Assembly (NCBI GenBank): GCA_003586115.2
Contig: QVOM02000073.1
Coordinates: 35,840,305-35,904,304, forward strand
Reading direction: 5' to 3'
Length of the DNA: 64,000 nt
DNA from: Salvator merianae
Taxonomy: Eukaryota; Chordata; Lepidosauria; Squamata; Teiidae
Shown here one piece after another: positions 35,781-47,924 of this stretch (within the stretch, counting starts at the first letter, position 1; each line of letters begins with the position of its first letter). The notes below the pieces were generated by a model that was not told the DNA's origin, searched no databases, and saw only the letters and a list, made by a program, of their open reading frames with translations. The position numbers and the translations under genes are program-made.

Positions 35781-38226
35781 AGTTCTACATAATTAAGTGA
35801 AATGACTGATTAGCAGCAGAAAACACAATACCTTTCATAGAATAAAACAGAAGGTCACAAAGTTGTGAATGAGTTTGCTAAGGTCACAGCATTTTTGTGC
35901 TTCTCTTGTTGAAGTTAGTGCTATAATAAAGTTTAAGAGGCAATTAACTGGTGTCTAGGCTATTTCACATCAGACTGCAAGCAGGGATCCATGTTAGAGT
36001 GCTCAGTCCCAACCATAAAGACATGTATCCTTGCATTGAGAGACTTTGCAAGTTGGGCAGAAGCTCTTTTCCCTTAAATCCCCCAAGACCATATCTCTGA
36101 GCTTTTTTGCATGAATTCTATGTGACTTGACCGGGACTGCAACTATACATAGGGGCAATAAAGCAGCCTTTTTCATAAAGTCATTTTTTTTCTCTGAAAG
36201 GCTTGAAAATGGCCATCTGCACCACCACAGTTAAGTCCTCCTCCCTGCATGACAGGTGAAATCTTGCCTTTCCAAGGCAGGATTAGGCCAGGCACTGGTT
36301 GGGAATGCTTTCTCTGCTGCAACATGCCAAAAGTATGATTTCGCACCCTCCTCTCTGCGCTTCCTTTCCTGATCCTTTGAAGAAAAAATGGGCACATCTT
36401 CTTCACTGCTCCAGCCTGTGGTTGACCAAAGGACACCCCAGTCTTCCTGTTTCGACACAACCTAACATTGTGAATGTGAGCAGAAGGGAGAAGAGGCCAC
36501 ACACAAACAATAGTGGAACTGTGTGTGCAAAAATGTTGTGGTATGTTCGTGCAATGTGTGGTTAGGTAAAGGCATGGAGTCATGTTACTTTCAGAAATCC
36601 CATCACAGATTATGTATAATAGAAGTCTAGAAGACTTCCTTGCTCAGTTGCAATCCATTCTACATGTGCAGAGAGATGCAGCATATAAAGCAGCTGCTAA
36701 ATCATGACATATTGCAGTATTTCTTGTGCTAACACATAACCTGGATCTGCTGCCTGCAGATGGAGCAAATATGCATTATATTTGCTGGTTCTAAAAATGA
36801 AATGGTCATATGGAGAAAGAGGTACGCTGCCCTTGTTCTGCTCCTGTTCATTGTTCTTGTCCCAATCTAGTCTGGTCACCGTTCTGTTCCAGGCAAGCCA
36901 ACAACACCACCTAGTGCTTGTATGATACTTTAGCAGCCCTGGAACTTAGAAAACCTGGTTTCTGCTGAATCAGACCAATGATACAATGAGGTCAGTATTG
37001 CCTACACGTCATGGGCTGCTAGCTGCTATTCAGGGTTTCTGACATTCAGACTCCTTCTCCCTTGTCATCAGTTTGTAATTATGCAGCAGATACTCAGCAT
37101 AAATATCTAAACTACATTTCCCTGGGATGATTATGCTGTGCATTGGTGCAGTTTTGCATTTGGTTCTGCTTCATTCTCCTGCACATTTTTACTGTTTGAA
37201 TTTCATTTTGGATGCCTTTCCCATTCACCCTAGTGATGATTTTTCGGCACAAAGCACTTTGTTCATTCTGCTATTCTTTCTCTCTCTCAGCCACCCACTC
37301 TTCTGATTTTAATTTCAGTCCTTTTCTCTTCACATTTGTGACTCCCCACCCTTTTAGATCCTCATTTCTGGTTTCTTCTGTTTTATTCCCTCTCCCTGCT
37401 TTAAGTTTTTCTTTACTCCTGAGATCTAAAGTGTGTTCATTTCCCCTTGATTTTCCCTAAAAGTCTGTAAGTTTATAAATAAGTTCTCATCTGTTTTAGA
37501 TGTTTCTCCCTAACAGCATGTAAACGCAGTGATACTGTGTAGGCTGATTGCTCATGCATGGTTTCTGAAGCAGCCCAAAGCATGTACAGGGTATTCTCAT
37601 GCATGATAGCTGCGTGATGATTGTACCAGGAAAAAAAATGCTCCCATGTGTCCAGATGCATGTGGCTTGTGTGCATGTATGTTTGCTGTTCCTCCAGTGC
37701 CACTTCCCTCCTTCCTGCCTCCTTTTGTCTCAAAATGGCATTTTAGCATTTGGTATGATCTTAATTATTGATTATGCACAGGTGATTTATGAATTTGGTT
37801 TAGAAGTGAGAATTCCAGGTCCAAATTCTCCGACATCACAACATGTTCTGAAAAATCGAGGACAAAAGAGCTTGATCTGCTGGGAGGCTGTATTTGGCCA
37901 TTTCTCAGCTTACCTCCATAAGCGCCAGTGAGGGTGAGGTTTGGGCATTGCATCTCCAATTTTGGCAGCATGGTGGGCCCACCAAAGTGCACAACGCCTG
38001 TCAAAGGCATGCAGGGGCCAGGGTGTGAAATTGCACTCTTTCAAGAAGTGTCCCATTTGCTGCTTTGTTGGCTGCCCATGTCACCAGCTGTGGATATAGG
38101 GAAGCACCTGGCAAGGCAGGAGAAGGGTGCTTCTGTAAAGACAGCCCCCCAGGAACTTCCCACGCCATGCATAGAGACAGAGCCTTACTCAGTCACCATC
38201 TTAGCCTTCCCTATGCAAATCATCAT
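35781..38226. other. unassigned unique sequence
   Basis: No gene supported. 36173-36583 has overlapping frames on both strands without domains. 37255-37460 is a pyrimidine-rich tract. Confidence 0.4.
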
Positions 38227-38609
38227 TTGCACACAACACTAGAACCAGGGGTCACCCTATGAAGCAGTTGGGCAGAAAAGTTAGGACTCATAAGGGGAAG
38301 CTTTTTTTCACTAACGGGTCATTAGTTTATGGTATTTATTACCCGAGTAGGTACTGATGGTGATTAGCATGGAAGTCTTTAAGAAAATGTTAAACAAATT
38401 CTTGGAGTTCAGGGTTACTAGAAGTGATGCCTAGGTAGCATCTCCAGGTAGGAGAGACAGGCAGGATGCCCCTAAAGGCCATTGTACGAAGTCAAGAGCG
38501 GGTGAGAGTTTCACCTTCATCTTCTGTTTGGGCATGTCCAGAAGCAAGTGGTAGGTCACCATGTGTAAGGGGATGCTGGCAGGGCTCCTCTTATGTTTTT
38601 ATGTTCTTA
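38227..38609 (+). mobile_element. L3-like CR1-clade LINE 3' end (copy D)
   Basis: Non-coding 3' end only: CACACAACACTAGAACCAGG, AGTTAGGACTCATAAGGGG, GGTATTTATTACCCGAGTAG and the terminus CTCCTCTTATGTTTTTATG, then TTCTTA. It parallels copy C from about 35378 on. Confidence 0.8.
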
Positions 38610-38763
38610 CCTCAGGGGGGAAGGTATATGACCAGAGGATGTTGGAAGGTATGGACTTCCTTGTGTGACACTAGGGCATCACTGTTTCTCAGAGTAAGGT
38701 TGTGACTAAACTTGTCAAAAAGCCTACTACCTTGCAACTCACAAGATTCTAATCCCACACGTA

Positions 38764-39090
38764 GGCCCCATCCAAATAAGGCCTAAAGCATGGGATTATC
38801 CCTGAGCTATGTTGAAATTCCCACACGTATGGGTGAAATTGTACAGTATCGCTACTCCAGGAAAATCAACTTTCCACTCAGATTTTCCCAGCATAGCAAT
38901 ATAACTTATCAATCTGGATGCTTGCTTTTGCCATGGGCCTTGAAGAAAATGGCCCCCACACATGCACAGTGCTGAAACTGAGCCAAAAATGGCTGCTGCA
39001 CACATGCAATTATGCACTTCCAGGTATTTCATGTCATCACAATACCTGGAAGTAGCAGTCTCACCATCATGGGAGCAAGCGTCCAAACAG
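38764..39090 (-). mobile_element. hairpin-bearing TIR element, copy 4 (partial)
   Basis: Its edge is GGCCCCATCCAAATAAGG at 38764 preceded by GTA. Then CTCCAGGAAAATCAACTTTCC and AGATTTTCCCA match, in reverse, the TTTTGGGAAAA...GTCAGGTTTTCCTGAAA part of copies 1 and 2. Further in, TGCACACATGCA words and a perfect 12-bp stem (CTTCCAGGTATT at 39017-39028 with AATACCTGGAAG at 39041-39052) match the CCAGGTATT hairpin of copy 1. The right end is not resolved. Confidence 0.5.
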
Positions 39091-40659
39091 GTAAATGCCC
39101 TGTGATGTTGCTTTGCCAGCTGACAGGAACAGCGAGGGGCAACTGCGGAGTCCAAATAAGATCTCATATTTTTCTCTCATTGTCAGGAGGCAGCCTTAAA
39201 TTCAAGATGTAGGGGACAAAGCACAGGGAGGTTTCTCTTGTGCCATGGGGGCATTGTTTGAAAAATTCTCACAGCTCACCAGCCACAGTTCAGCTAAGCA
39301 GACGTTCCTTTCTCGTGTTGCTTATGGCTGCAGTAGGCATATGTCAATCAACCTCCACCCTCCTGCAAGTAAGTTAGCAGAGGAAACTGGATTGCTAGCA
39401 AGAGAGTTAGCTGCTTTCCTGGCACATCACCCAGAAATGGGGAAATTGTCCATTCATGATGCCAATCAATCTCCATTTTCCTTTCTTTTCTACCCTCCAG
39501 TAATTTTGGACCATTTGCAGAGGGGGTGCTCCTTAGCAGTCTCATTCCTTTCTTCCCAGGAACTCTGAATACTTGAGATCTGACTGATGCCCAGACATTT
39601 CTCAGTTGCCTTTTTGGCTACAGGCTGGGCAAAGAAAGGGACAAGAAACACCTCTCTCCCCTCCGTGTGTGGGGGTCATTCCTCCCTTTACTCCTTCTGG
39701 CCATGTGATCCTCCCTTCCCACAGGTGCGCAAGATGAGGCAGGAAAATATATATATATATAAAGTCCCTTTTCTTCCAGAGAAAAATCAGGCTGAGGTTG
39801 GAGCTTCAGCTGATACCAGATATTCATACTTATAGGGCATCTTCCAGTTTCACAGGGATGCTGTGTCTTTCCTCCTCCTCCTCCTCGTCATTCTTCCTCC
39901 TCCTCCTCCTCCTCCTCCGGGCAAGCTTAGTAAGGCAGCCCCCTATCCTTCCTAATACATAGGGGTAACAACAGCATAGCCCACGTACAGGCCTTTAATA
40001 GCTTTACTTTATACCAACTGGATTTGAGACCTTCATGCAATCCCAACTAACCACCAAGTGCCACTGCTTTTTTCAGTTAAAATCATTGTAAATCTTCTGC
40101 AGGAATTTTTTAAAAACAATCTTTTGTATCACATGAGAAGAAAAGGTTGGATGTGCTTCCACCACTGTCTTCTAGGCTGGCAGTTTCTCCTTAAATTTTT
40201 AATGCATGTCTATTCTGCTCCCTCATCCCACTTAGATTCAATGAGTCTGTGATGTTTTGTCCGTGTGAACAGTAAATACTATATTTCCATGGTTAGAAAG
40301 ATGGGGCATTCTTAAGATTAGATAATTGTTTCCATTTCTCCCAAACCAAATTTTTACAGATAATTAGAAATTACAGCAATGGCTGTCAGGGCTTTAAGTT
40401 TTGATTCTCCCAGTCTCTTCCTAAATTACTTCTTAAAGAAATTTGGAGTTGCAGGCAGCTCCTTGGATTTATGTTTACCAAATATACTTCAGATGGACTC
40501 GGTCTTTTCTTGAAAATTGCAGTCTCCAGGGCAAAAAGAGATGGGGACAGTATTGCATTGCTTGCCTCACCCTTTGTTTAATAGAGGTAATTATTAACAG
40601 ACCTTGTAAGCTAAAAAATGGTATCTTTGTAGGCTTGTTCATGGAGCTACAGATCTTAC
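39091..40659. other. unassigned sequence with microsatellites
   Basis: Includes a short TA array (39746-39763) and a CCT-rich array (39871-39918). No gene or LINE recognised. Confidence 0.4.
39871..39918 (+). repeat. interrupted (CCT)n microsatellite
   Basis: Two CCT arrays separated by GTCATTCTT. Confidence 0.92.
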
Positions 40660-41408
40660 ATCCTGTTGTGTCAGAGATAGAATAGGGATGCTGCTGGTGT
40701 TCCACCCATCCCACTGCCCAGCACCCCCCTCCCGGGCTGAGCTGGCTAAGATAGTCTTGGATGTGGTGATGGAGACCTCCACCACCACGGTTTGAGGGAA
40801 TTTCAACATCCAAGCTAAAATGCCTTTCAGTGGGCTGGCTCAGGTAGTGGACTGGCTCAGGTTTTCATGGCCTCCATGACAATCATTGAGCTATGTCAAT
40901 ACATTACTTGCCCAAGGCATGAAGTGAGACATACGCTTGACCTAGCCTTTGCAACAGAGCACTTTGGTGGAATCTGTTGATAGGAGGGCTAGTGGTAAGC
41001 CCACTGTCATGGACAGACCATTCACTGTTAAGATTTGGACTCACAGTTGCATCACTCCTCTATAGGATTGAGAGAAACATTGAGATGGTCCATCCTTGAA
41101 ACCTTATTAAATTGGAACAATTCCTGAATGCCCTGGGGAAATCAACACTTAGTATGGATGATGGTTCTTTGGGGCCCCTGGTGTCTCTGTGATACCATGA
41201 GATGAATAGGGTCATCAATGATCACTTTCAAGTGTCTCAGACATTCCTGTGAAAACTGTAAAGTCCCTTGGTATTCCATACAGCTACAAATGATAAGCAG
41301 GAGGATTAATGGCTAGAATGCTAGTAGCTTAAGCCTTACTGTAACCCCGATTGGCCATAAGTTAGAGCCCATTATTGTGCCTACCATGTGGTGGTAGTGT
41401 CAGCAAAG

Positions 41409-41473
41409 AATTGTTTGGGAAGCCCCTTGTAGAGTGCATTACAATAGTCCAGTCTGGAAGTTACCAGAGCATG
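41409..41473 (-). mobile_element. inverted L2 fragment within L2 copy B
   Basis: The reverse complement reads CATGCTCTGGTAACTTCCAG and CTATTGTAATGCACTC, encoding HALVTSRLDYCNALY, the same block as residues 94-108 of the L2 frame at 4269-5027. It abuts the forward-strand block WMWTNKLMLN, which normally lies upstream of it. So a local inversion or twin-primed insertion happened here. Confidence 0.75.
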
Positions 41474-41853
41474 AATGGGCTGGATGTGGACCAATAAATT
41501 GATGCTGAATCTAGACATGTCCTAAAAGAACTGCACCAGTTGCCAATTTGCTACTGGGCACAATTCAAGGTTCTACCATTGATTTCTGAAGCCCTAAACA
41601 ATTTGGGCACCAAATATCTGAAGGAGCACTTCCTTGCATACAGACTTACCTGTCAGTTAAGATCTGCAGGAGAAGCCCTCTGGGCAGTGTCGTCTCTATC
41701 AATAGTTGAAGGTGCAAGGATGCCTAAGACGGCCTTCTCTGCAGTAGCCCCCAAGCTGTCAAAGAACTTTCCCTTTGAGGTGCATCCATCTCCATCACTG
41801 CACTCATTTAGTAGCATGGAGAAGACACACCGTAGCCTTCAGCTGAAGAGGTA

Positions 41854-42410
41854 GGACCTTTTCGCACTATGGCGGTGGAACGTTCTTGTCCGTTCGCTGG
41901 AACAGAGCTTTCGCACTGCCGCAGGCGTGTGCCTCACCCGATCCAAACCACATCGTACCCGATTCGTACCTGATCCTGGGTAAGGCAAGACAAGTAAAAG
42001 CTTGTCTTCATTCTGACCTGCGCGATGGAGCGAAGATCAGGCACGGTGCTTTCGCACTCCCGTCCGTGTTTGAAATGGCGGCTGGGCGTGGCTGGCGCGG
42101 CTGCGCATGCGTGGTACGAAGCTTCATACCCCAGTCAGCTGCTTTGTACCTGGGATAGCCCTTTGGGCATGGCAGCCTAGCTGCTGTTACGAAGCCGGCT
42201 CCATAAGGAGCCCTCTGGTTACGAAGCGGAGCTCGATGGTACGGAGTGCGGTGCCGAACTAGCGGCTGCCATTCACACTGTTTCCTCTGCTGGTCGGCTT
42301 CAGGTCCGTTCCTCTGGCCGGAAGTGCGAAGGGCAGCCAGCGATCTCCAACCTCTCCAGTCCGAAGCCAACTACTGGGAACGGACTACGGAGCTCAGTAC
42401 GAAAAGGCCC
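41854..42410 (+). mobile_element. 557-bp CpG-rich TIR element in L2 copy B, GTA target duplication
   Basis: The left end GGACCTTTTCGCACT pairs with the right end read inward, GGGCCTTTTCGTACT. GTA flanks both sides (41851-41853, 42411-42413). Removing the element rejoins GAGGTAGTTTGCCTTCCCG, which aligns with AAGGTACAGCTTTCCCTCCC at 5027-5046 of the intact L2. The interior is CpG-rich with repeated TACGAAG and TTCGCACT words. Its first 210 bases match the right end of 62859-63521 in reverse (ATTCGTACCTGAT, GTAAGGCAAGACAAGTAA, GAGCGAAGATC, ACGGTGCTTTCGCACTCCC). Non-autonomous; PIF/Harbinger-like by duplication length, superfamily not proven. Confidence 0.8.
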
Positions 42411-42546
42411 GTAGTTTGCCTTCCCGTTTAAGTAATTGTTTTCTTGTTTCAGTGGGTTCAGTTTTTAACTGTGCTTTTGTGTTGGTTTTATTGTACCCTG
42501 GCCTGAAACCTTATAGATATCTTACCCACAACAATTATTTTTGGGG

Positions 42547-43151
42547 CAGAAGTAGTGGTGTAGAATGCATTTACCTGATGTATAGCGCATTTATTTACTT
42601 ATTCAAAGCTTTCCCTTCCTTTGACTTGCCATAACCTGTGACTTGATAGCTCAGAAGTTGTCAACTGCTTAAGCCTACCTGGTTTTCCCTAGTGTACCTC
42701 TTTTCCCTGCTGCCTGGTTGTGTACCAACAGTGTAAAGTCTGATGGAGCAATTTTAGTTTGGGTAGAGGGGAACCCTAGACATACTGATGTCCCAAAATT
42801 AACCCAGTTCCAGTTTAAGTGTGAGCCCATTGGTGGCAATCAGTTGAATCTCTCCATGAATGCTGATGTTCCCTTTATGAGTGTAACATCAGAACCAGGA
42901 AAAAATGATTTATGCCCTGCCAATTCTGTGCAGATCCATATATGGCCAATGGTGATGACTCTGCTGGTAGAATCAGGAGGCTGCCCGATCAGCAAAGAGG
43001 GTGTGGTATTGTTTGTGCTTTGTGATATTTGATGAAGAGCCTTTTTCACAAAAGGTGAAATCTGCTGTGTATATGCATGTTGCTATATCGGTCTCCATTG
43101 ACAGAACTGACTCCAGTTGCTATTTGCAATCTGTTAATTCTGCCACTGTTG
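42547..43151. other. unassigned sequence
   Basis: No gene or repeat family recognised; short frames show no domain. Confidence 0.4.
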
Positions 43152-43541
43152 TGAAGCAAGGTTGCCTGACTCCACATAAAACAAACAAAAAGCTCACAGA
43201 GGCAACAAAAACTCAAAGCTTTATTGACACGTCAATACTTAGGTAGAACAGAAAGCAATAGGCAAAACACTTGAAGGGAGAAATCAGGCCTATCTGCTGT
43301 TGCTAAGTGGTTGGCAGGATAGCTCCAAGCAAGGATATTGGGTACAGGCTGGTACCATAATAACCAACTTGTATAATGCTTCTTTTAAACATCATGTTCC
43401 AAAAGAGAGTTCCAATTCCAAGTGTGAACATAATTTTGAACTGTGAAACCAATAAAGCATAATGATTTTGATTTAAGCTATCTTCTTTTCTCCCATGCAA
43501 AGAAATAAATCTTTCCTTTTAAACCTCCCTAGACAAACATC
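43152..43541 (-). mobile_element. candidate solo LTR or polyadenylation region
   Basis: On the minus strand there is a TTTAAAAGG box near 43520, then at 43222-43233 GTCAATAAAGCTTTGAG (polyadenylation signal), a T/G-rich stretch and CTTCACAACA at the end. This order (TATA-like box, AATAAA, GT-rich part, CA terminus) is that of an LTR. TG (TGTTTGTCTAGGG) would be its start. No matching target duplication was found and no gag, pol or env frame lies near, so a gene 3' end or chance is possible. Confidence 0.25.
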
Positions 43542-45007
43542 TGTAAGGATTTGTGTTTATGCTCAAGAAATTCCCAGCATGCCCTTGCACCACAAAAATG
43601 AGTCTCCCAGTAAACTGGAACATGGAGACGTGCGCCTTCTGCATGCCTCTGTGATCCAGATTGCCAGCTGCTAGTATGCTGGTGGAGCTTATCCCCTGGC
43701 GTTTTGGAAGTTGAAAAACCAAAGCAAGTAGATTCCTCAAGGCATTGTGAAATCCTGGTCTCCAGCTCCCTTGGGTGGTCTAACTGCTCTGTTCCCCTCC
43801 ATGGGGAGGCAAGGGAACAATCTTGGTTTAGTTGCTGAGCCATGACCCCAAGAACAGTATTTCCAGGAATCCCCCTCTTATCACCTAAGGGATTCCTGGG
43901 AAAACTGGACCCCGAGGACACAGTGAGGACTGGGCTGAGACAGCAAGGATGGCTGCTAATTCCCATCTTGCTGCTTTGAGAGACTGACAGTGTAGTGATG
44001 TTAAAATAGGCAGGAAGGAAAGCACACCTTGCTTGGCATACTTCTCAGCATTGCCACTTGGTGGTGCCAGTATGGAAGAGATTACTGAAATTCTATCTCC
44101 TCTGTGCCAAGGTCCAGGCTGGAATTGTGTTTTGTTGTCCCAAGCATAAATGATCTGAAAAAAAACTAGCCACCTCCTGATAAAAGAGGTAGGCGTTTTT
44201 AAAACAGCATACTCTCAGCATGCAGATAAACTGGCACATAGCTGATCCTCAGAAAGGTATTTTCCTGGTTTTATAATAGGCACACACTTCCCAATGAGCA
44301 GCAGCTGAAGCAAATGGCTCACAATGCTACGGATATATGCAAGGAGCATCTCTGTATAAGATCTGTTGGAAACACAGGAAACACGACTTTTATCATTAGG
44401 AATCATTGCTTGGATTGGCTGCTGACATGGTCCGCTCTTCCAGAGTTGAGAGCGAAAAACAACCCTGTAAGATTCAGTGCAAGCTATTGTTCTCTTCATG
44501 ATGTTCTCCTGCAACATTCCAAGCTCCCTCATCCCAGCACTCAGACACTTTGGATAGGCATACCTGTCTGGCCTGTCCCATTCCACATGGCCCAGGTGAA
44601 GGAGAGGTGAGGCTGGCCGTCTCTGCTGCATCGCTCCTCCCTTCCCGAGCTACAGTGCTTCATCTCAGACTCACAACTGACCAGAGATGCAGCACTGCAC
44701 CTTGGGCTGGGAGACATCGAAACGAGTTCCTGTTCTCATCCATCCAGTTGGCACGGTCAACAAAAGGTCTAGTGAGAAGATAAGGAATTTGCAGAAAATC
44801 ACAGACTGTTGGGGAGACAGTAGTTTTCAGTTTTTGCCATGAATGATTTTTTTCCATGGATCATCTGCTTTCAAGAAATCCTGAATATCTGCCACACAAC
44901 CTGTGCATACCACAAAAGATTTTGGGTAGTCTCTCCTAGGTTGGGCACTTGGCTCATGCAGGACAGAGAGATCTGGACCCAATAATATCTCAAGGACAGG
45001 CAAAGTT
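43542..45007. other. unassigned sequence
   Basis: No gene supported. Minus-strand frames at 43529-43966 (145 codons) and 44215-44631 (138 codons) have no domain I recognise. Confidence 0.4.
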
Positions 45008-45185
45008 TGGGTAGTCAATAGAGCTCATAGCATCTGCTTTGCATGGGGAAGGTCTCAGATTTTGCCCTCAATATCTCCAAATAGACATCTGTTCTTGAAA
45101 ACCTGGAAGGTTTTATCTGTAAAGACAACACTGACCTAGATGGACAATGTACAATGTTTTGCTATACTGTGCAAGGCATCGAACA
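45008..45185 (+). mobile_element. tRNA-headed SINE
   Basis: Head: GGGTAGTCAATAGAGCTCAT, AGCATCTGCTTTGCATGG, GGTCTCAGATTTTGCCC (degraded B box). Body: CATCTGTTCTTGAAAACCTG. Tail: AACACTGACCTAGATGGAC and GCTATACTGTGCAAGGC, matching the squamate SINE form ending in GATGGACCAA...GTATAAGGCAGC. Same head as 34641-34800. Not a functional tRNA. Confidence 0.7.
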
Positions 45186-46101
45186 ATGAATGATAGGAAC
45201 CTAGACATTCGGTTGGACAGTGTTCTAGAATTTGTGCTTCTCTAGATGCTGCTGGACCCACCTGCCATCAGACCTAGTGGACATGGTAACCAACTGAGGT
45301 TGTAGCCTGGAAATATTTAGAGGGCTACCACTTTCCCATCTATGCTGTAGGATTTTTTTGTAGGGGATCCTTACCCAAAGCGGAAAAAAAAATCACATGT
45401 CCAAATGATTGGAGAAAGAATGAGGGGAGGGGGGAGAAAACAATTTAAAAATCTGGAAAAACCATGAGGTATCTAGTTTCTAATGATTCACCCAATAAAT
45501 GGTGGAAGAAAGATGAATGCACACATGTGGATAAAGGAGGGTGGTTTTGCCAGAGTGGTGTTCAGTGGGAGGGCTTACGGTTGATCAAAAAAGTCATTCT
45601 GGTGGCCTCAAGAAATAGGTCTTGAGGAGTGGGGAGGGACAAGGCAGTGGAAGGAGAAGGGAATGTCATGTGGATGAAGTGACATGGTGGAATCCCATGC
45701 AGGATATGTCTCTGATCTTCATGTGGATGTAGCCAAAGTCAAGTTTTCTTTTATAAGATGAAATGTCTTTCCCCCCCCCTCACCCTGCCCTCTTTGCTTA
45801 CATTGGAAAGCATGCGATTGTCAGTATAGAGATTGACTTTTTCAGGGTAAACAGAACTTCTCTTTCATGAGGGCACACAGGCATCTTACAGAAGTGTTTG
45901 TGCTAATTCCCCTGCATGCATGGATAAGAAAGGGCTGCTGCTGCTGCTGCTGCTGCTGCTGTGGTTGTTAAAACATTCTTCATGGTATTATGCAGAATGA
46001 TTCAAATGCAAGCCAAAATGGCTAAAATGCAGGTCTTAAATAGCTTTGCAGAATCAGTTAAGCTTTAGCTAACCTCATGGAAAAGTTCTTACATTTTTGC
46101 C
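45186..46101. other. unassigned sequence
   Basis: Contains a 9-base C run near 45771 and the GCT array listed next. No gene supported. Confidence 0.4.
45934..45961 (+). repeat. (GCT)n microsatellite
   Basis: Nine GCT units without interruption. Nothing suggests that it is translated. Confidence 0.95.
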
Positions 46102-46104
46102 TAT

Positions 46105-46313
46105 CGTTGTGTTCACACGTTTTAATCCACTTTCAGAGTGAGACAGCACATCAGCAAAGTGACCAGTCATTCTCTTTCCACTTTATCTAACCCAAAGGTG
46201 GATTTCTGAGTTAGATAGTGCTGAAAGAAAACAGCTTGACACTTTGCTGATGTGTTTTCTCTCACTCTGAAAGTGGACTGGAGCTGGATTAAAACGTTGG
46301 TGTGAATGCAGCC
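46105..46313. mobile_element. 209-bp foldback element
   Basis: The two halves are inverted copies. The left arm (46111-46162: TTCACACG, TTTTAATCCACTTTCAG, CACATCAGCAAAGTG) pairs with the right arm (46239-46308: CACTTTGCTGATGTG, CTGAAAGTGGACT, GGATTAAAACG, GTGTGAA), the right arm having a small extra segment. A second inner pair TATCTAAC/GTTAGATA sits in the loop. The right end read inward is GGCTGCATTCACACC, the same terminus type as 16538. TAT flanks both ends (46102-46104, 46314-46316); alternatively GCCTAT is the duplication. Non-coding. Confidence 0.8.
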
Positions 46314-46316
46314 TAT

Positions 46317-47606
46317 GTAACAGTCAAGATGGCCATGGTGGTAGTGAGAAACAAAAAATGAAGGTGGAGAACCTGTAGGCATCCAGACGGTACTGGAGTA
46401 GACTCTCATTATTCCCATTTATTGGCCATGCTGGGTGGAGCTGGCTGACATTAAAATCCAAAAAGCTCCAGCTATCCCACACTCTTTATAAGGGTGCTAA
46501 TGGAATGGCTCCCTAGCTGTGTCACACACCTTGCTGAAGGGAACATTAAAGCAGGCAGACTCTGTACTGAAGGAGGAGGCTGGGAAGAGATCAAGCAAGA
46601 GCTAACATCCTGTGCGATCCTGACTGGGCACAGAGCCTGGTAAGAAAAGCATCTGTCATAACTGCATCCTTATGCTGCAGTCCAGCGGCCTCCGTCATCA
46701 CACAGCCAGGAACAAGCACTTCACAACTGCCTGACAAGAAGCAGATGGGAGCTGCAGGGTCAGGAGCTCCATCCAGGGCCTTGGCAGCCTGTCTCTCTCC
46801 TCAGCCCCAAGCCCCTTCTTCCAAGTCTTACAGCGCATCCCCTCCTTGGCTGCATCTCTTCCATCAGGCAGACACGGTGCTGAGGTGCAGTGTGTGTGTG
46901 TGTGGGGGGGGGGATGCATAGCAAAGAGGAGATATTGTGCAACTGCCTCCAGCCGGGGAAGCAGCAGCGCTACTAACAACACAACACCCATTTCCTTTCG
47001 TTAAACAAAATGGAGAAAAAAATATCGTGTTTATACTCGGGGAAGGGCAGGAGGGAACCTGACATAACTGGTTTCTGCAGCATTTGCCAGACCCTGGAAG
47101 CCAGTGCTGTGTGATGCACAAGCAAAATGCCTTGCTTTAGAAGTTCAGTCGCACCGAGTCTAAAAATGTGTCCTAAATTCCCAAGAGAGTACATAGTTAT
47201 AATCATGCCGTTGTATCCACTTCCTCTGACATGACCAGCAAATGCAGTGTCAAAAGCTCTGCATTCAATAGGTGCCAGATCAACAATCTGCTCCATTTCT
47301 GACTAGATCTGAGCCTTTTCTGAAGCTTTGATTCCATTGCCAGAAGAAAGGTAGGAGAAATTGACTTACCAAGACTTGAGATCATTTGACAAGCTCACCA
47401 AGAGCCCAAATCTGCAAAATCTGTGTAAAAGAAATCCTGCCAAGCACAACATTATCTTCAGACTGAGAATAGATTTTGGTTAGGAAGCCAAAAGCTATAG
47501 CCAAGATTTGGAATGAGCAGCAATGAGTCAAAGGGACAAGCAGAACTAAAGGGCAAGACGTCATTGCTGAAGTGATCCCCGAAGGAGATTAATCACAAAT
47601 GTAAAA

Positions 47607-47608
<2 letters not shown>
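46317..47608. other. unassigned sequence
   Basis: No gene supported. A TG array running into a 10-base G run lies at 46891-46913. Confidence 0.4.
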
Positions 47609-47651
<43 letters not shown>

Positions 47652-47656
47652 CACAC
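47609..47656 (+). repeat. (AC)n microsatellite
   Basis: AC dinucleotide array, uninterrupted to 47643, then with TC interruptions. Confidence 0.95.
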
Positions 47657-47924
47657 AGAGCAGGCATCTGGAGCCGTTTGTGGAGAGCAGCACCTAAATG
47701 TTCTTTCTTCTTATGAACCCTTGATACAGGACTTAGCCTCCAGATGTTGCATGGAAACTCTGACTTTTTCAAAAGAACAGCAAAGTTTCCCCAAACACGG
47801 CACAAAGAGGCCACCAGATTCCCACGGCCCAGACTGACACAGCTCTGGGCAGGGCATACAAGAACCTCTGTTGCTCCTTTTGTTTTCTTTCCCCCCGCGG
47901 GCCCAAAAGTTCTTGGATGCCCAA
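47657..47924. other. unassigned sequence
   Basis: No feature recognised; overlapping frames on both strands without domains. Confidence 0.35.

Larger units (their letters stand above)
40660..42546 (+). mobile_element. L2 LINE, rearranged and split (copy B)
   Basis: The 5' part (about 40660-41070) reads the end of the L2 endonuclease domain: GNFNIQAKMPFSGLAQVVDW near 40796-40856 in place of GDFNIH, and DRPFTVKIWTHSC near 41020 in place of SDHFLV-. The RT core is mostly missing. 41409-41473 is an inverted L2 piece. From 41475 the plus strand resumes at GGGCTGGATGTGGACCAATA and, after another gap, LHQLPICYWAQFKVLPL (41530-41580) to the C-terminus. A TIR element occupies 41854-42410, and the 3' untranslated region continues to TACCCTGGCCTGAAACC at about 42546. 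Dead copy. Confidence 0.8.

Noticed and set aside
34641..45185. tRNA-like sequences at 34641 and 45008 as tRNA genes
   Set aside because: B boxes are degraded, acceptor stems do not pair, and a SINE body follows.
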